Of a stretch of DNA of 7,598 bases, positions 6,256 to 7,598 are shown in pieces. Both the position numbers and the translations under genes were made by a program. The notes under the pieces are model-generated. The model saw nothing but the letters and a program-made list of their open reading frames with translations, was not told the DNA's origin and searched no databases. The stretch lies in the NCBI GenBank assembly GCA_019409045.1, contig DXVG01000081.1, positions 1-7,598 of the forward strand, given 5' to 3'. The stretch is from Clostridiales bacterium. Its GTDB lineage: Bacteria > Bacillota > Clostridia > Christensenellales > Aristaeellaceae. How positions within the stretch are numbered: the first letter of the stretch is position 1; every line of letters begins with the position of its first letter.

Positions 6256-7093
6256 GCTGACCAACCTGCACAAGACGTTCCTGCCGGGAACCGTCAACGC
6301 GCATGTTGCGCTGGACGGGGTCTCGCTCCACCTCGCGCCCGGCGAGTTTGCCACGGTGATCGGCTCCAACGGCGCGGGGAAATCGACGCTGTTCGGCGCG
6401 ATCTGCGGCTCGTTTCTCTGCGATGCGGGGCGCATCCGCTTAGGCGGGCGGGACATCACCTTCCTGCCGGAACACGCGCGCGCGCGCAGCATCGGCCGTG
6501 TGTTTCAGGACCCGATGAAGGGAACCGCGCCGGGGATGACCATTGAGGAGAACATGGCGCTGGCCTACAGCCGCGCGCGCAACCGTTCGCTCTCCATGGC
6601 GCTGAGCAAAAAGCGGCACGACCTTTTCCGCGACGCGCTGGCCCGATACGGCATGGGGCTGGAGGACCGCATGAAGACCCGGGTCGGCCTGCTCTCCGGC
6701 GGGCAGCGCCAGGTGGTCACATTGCTCATGTGTACACTGGTCACGCCCAAGCTTTTGCTGCTGGACGAGCACACGGCGGCGCTGGACCCCGCCACCGCCG
6801 CGCGCGTCATGGAGATCACCTGCCAGATCGTTCGCGAGGCGCAGATCACCACGCTGATGATCACCCACAACATCAACGCGGCGCTCTCCATCGGCAGCCG
6901 CACGATCATGATGGATTCCGGCAGCGTCATACTGGACATCGACGGCGAGGCGCGCGCGCAGATGAGCGTGGAACGCCTCATGAAGCTCTACTCGGAGAAA
7001 AAGAGCGCCGAGCTGGACAACGACCGGATGCTGTTCAATCAGGCGGCGCGCCCCGAAGGCGAAACTGCAATGGAGAGGAATGTGCGCCCATGA
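6248..7093 (+). CDS. trpZ: Tryptophan ABC importer, ATP-binding protein
   Basis: Cytoplasmic ATPase that powers the importer. All ABC motifs are present in the 281 residues: Walker A GSNGAGKST (39-47), Q-loop Gln87 (VFQDP), signature LSGGQ (149-153), Walker B LLLLDE (169-174) with catalytic Glu174, D-loop ALD (178-180) and H-loop His207 (MITHN). A tail of about 30 polar residues follows residue 250. GGAGG (6234-6238) lies 9 nt before the ATG, and the gene overlaps the end of trpY by 8 bases, so the two are probably translationally coupled. It ends in an ATGA overlap with the next gene. It contains no tryptophan. The function as an ABC ATPase is certain; assignment to tryptophan comes from operon context. 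Confidence 0.93.
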   Translation: MLELTNLHKTFLPGTVNAHVALDGVSLHLAPGEFATVIGSNGAGKSTLFGAICGSFLCDAGRIRLGGRDITFLPEHARARSIGRVFQDPMKGTAPGMTIEENMALAYSRARNRSLSMALSKKRHDLFRDALARYGMGLEDRMKTRVGLLSGGQRQVVTLLMCTLVTPKLLLLDEHTAALDPATAARVMEITCQIVREAQITTLMITHNINAALSIGSRTIMMDSGSVILDIDGEARAQMSVERLMKLYSEKKSAELDNDRMLFNQAARPEGETAMERNVRP

Positions 7094-7598
7094 CGGCAAA
7101 TCACATGGCCAAACTGCGCTACGGAAAGGGAACGGTGGCGCTGGACCTGTCGGCGGCGGCTTCGGTGACGTGGCTGCACGGCAGCGACATGCCCGTGATC
7201 GCGGACCTTTCGGAAGCGTTCCGGCAGGCGGTGGAGGAAGGCTGCATCGGCGCGCCGCTCCGGCAGCGCATTGCCCCGGAGGACCGCGTGACCATCGTAC
7301 TGTCCGACATCACGCGGTTTTGGATGCGGCAGGACAAGATCTGCGAGCTGCTGGTAAAGTATCTGGAGGGGGAGTGCGGGGTCCCGCCGGAGCGCGTCAC
7401 GGTGCTGATCGCGCTGGGAACGCACCGGCCGATGACGGAAGCGGAGCTGGAGACGCTTTCCAGCCCGTATGTCTACGCGCGTTGCCGCGTGGTCAACCAC
7501 GATTGCGACGCGGACGATCTGGTCTGCGTCGGCCAGACGCGTTACGGCAACCGCGTGGAGGTCAACCCTCTGGCGCTGGAGGGAAAGCTCATCCTCTG
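7090..7598 (+). CDS. LarA-family (DUF2088) nickel-pincer 2-hydroxyacid racemase/epimerase, 5' part
   Basis: The 169 visible residues match the N-terminal domain of lactate racemase LarA and its homologues, cytoplasmic enzymes that use a nickel-pincer nucleotide to invert 2-hydroxyacids. SDITRF (72-77) corresponds to SDHTRP of Lactobacillus LarA, with Asp73 and Arg76 in the cofactor-binding positions. ALGTHRPMTEAEL (108-120) carries His112, matching LarA His108, followed by VVNHDC (134-139). The Pro after the Arg is replaced by Phe-Trp here, so the substrate may not be lactate. The family is about 420 residues long; the C-terminal part is outside the window. The ATG at 7090 overlaps the trpZ stop (ATGA) and has GGAGAGG at 7072-7078; a second ATG at 7105 has no usable site. 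It follows the importer without a gap, implying Trp-dependent transcription. Substrate is unknown. Confidence 0.85.
   Translation, partial: MTANHMAKLRYGKGTVALDLSAAASVTWLHGSDMPVIADLSEAFRQAVEEGCIGAPLRQRIAPEDRVTIVLSDITRFWMRQDKICELLVKYLEGECGVPPERVTVLIALGTHRPMTEAELETLSSPYVYARCRVVNHDCDADDLVCVGQTRYGNRVEVNPLALEGKLIL

Noticed and set aside
1..7598. CRISPR array, tRNA or rRNA gene, transposase or phage gene
   Set aside because: No regularly spaced repeats, tRNA cloverleaf-like stretch, or recognisable recombinase or phage protein was seen on either strand.

Overview
The window comes from a GC-rich chromosome of a Bacillota-type bacterium, most likely an anaerobic member of the Clostridia. The pointers are a T-box leader, near-consensus sigma-A type promoters, strong GGAGG-type ribosome binding sites, a short-form HisG with a HisZ partner, and a secreted binding protein with many free cysteines. 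The exact lineage cannot be read from the sequence alone.

Left part (1-2916, minus strand): a histidine biosynthesis operon read right to left as hisZ-hisG-hisD, with hisD cut by the window edge. The genes overlap by 8 and 4 bases and each has a good ribosome binding site. HisZ and short HisG together make the first enzyme of the pathway, and HisD makes the last two oxidations. The promoter (TTGACT-17-TATACT) sits inside a perfect 13-bp inverted repeat. The leader is only about 20 nt, so control is probably by a DNA-binding repressor rather than a T-box or attenuator.

Middle part (2917-3789): nearly 900 bases with no convincing intact gene. The right half holds what looks like a decayed small gene that crosses three reading frames, followed by a weak terminator-like hairpin.

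Right part (3790-7598, plus strand): a perfect-consensus promoter (TTGACA-17-TATAAT) drives a T-box leader. Its specifier codon reads TGG (Trp), and its tRNA-acceptor pairing base is C, which fits the G73 of tRNA-Trp. Downstream lie a binding protein, permease and ATPase of the tryptophan ABC importer type (trpX, trpY, trpZ). These are followed, with a 4-base ATGA overlap, by a gene of the LarA family (nickel-pincer-nucleotide 2-hydroxyacid racemases/epimerases), cut by the window end. Between trpX and trpY lie a ~165-bp imperfect palindrome and a 15-bp GC hairpin with no T-tract.

The most interesting point is the coupling of a Trp-responsive importer to a LarA-family enzyme. One hypothesis is that the operon links uptake of tryptophan, or of an aromatic 2-hydroxy acid derived from it such as indole-lactate, with its stereochemical interconversion. 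The three importer proteins contain one tryptophan in 908 residues.
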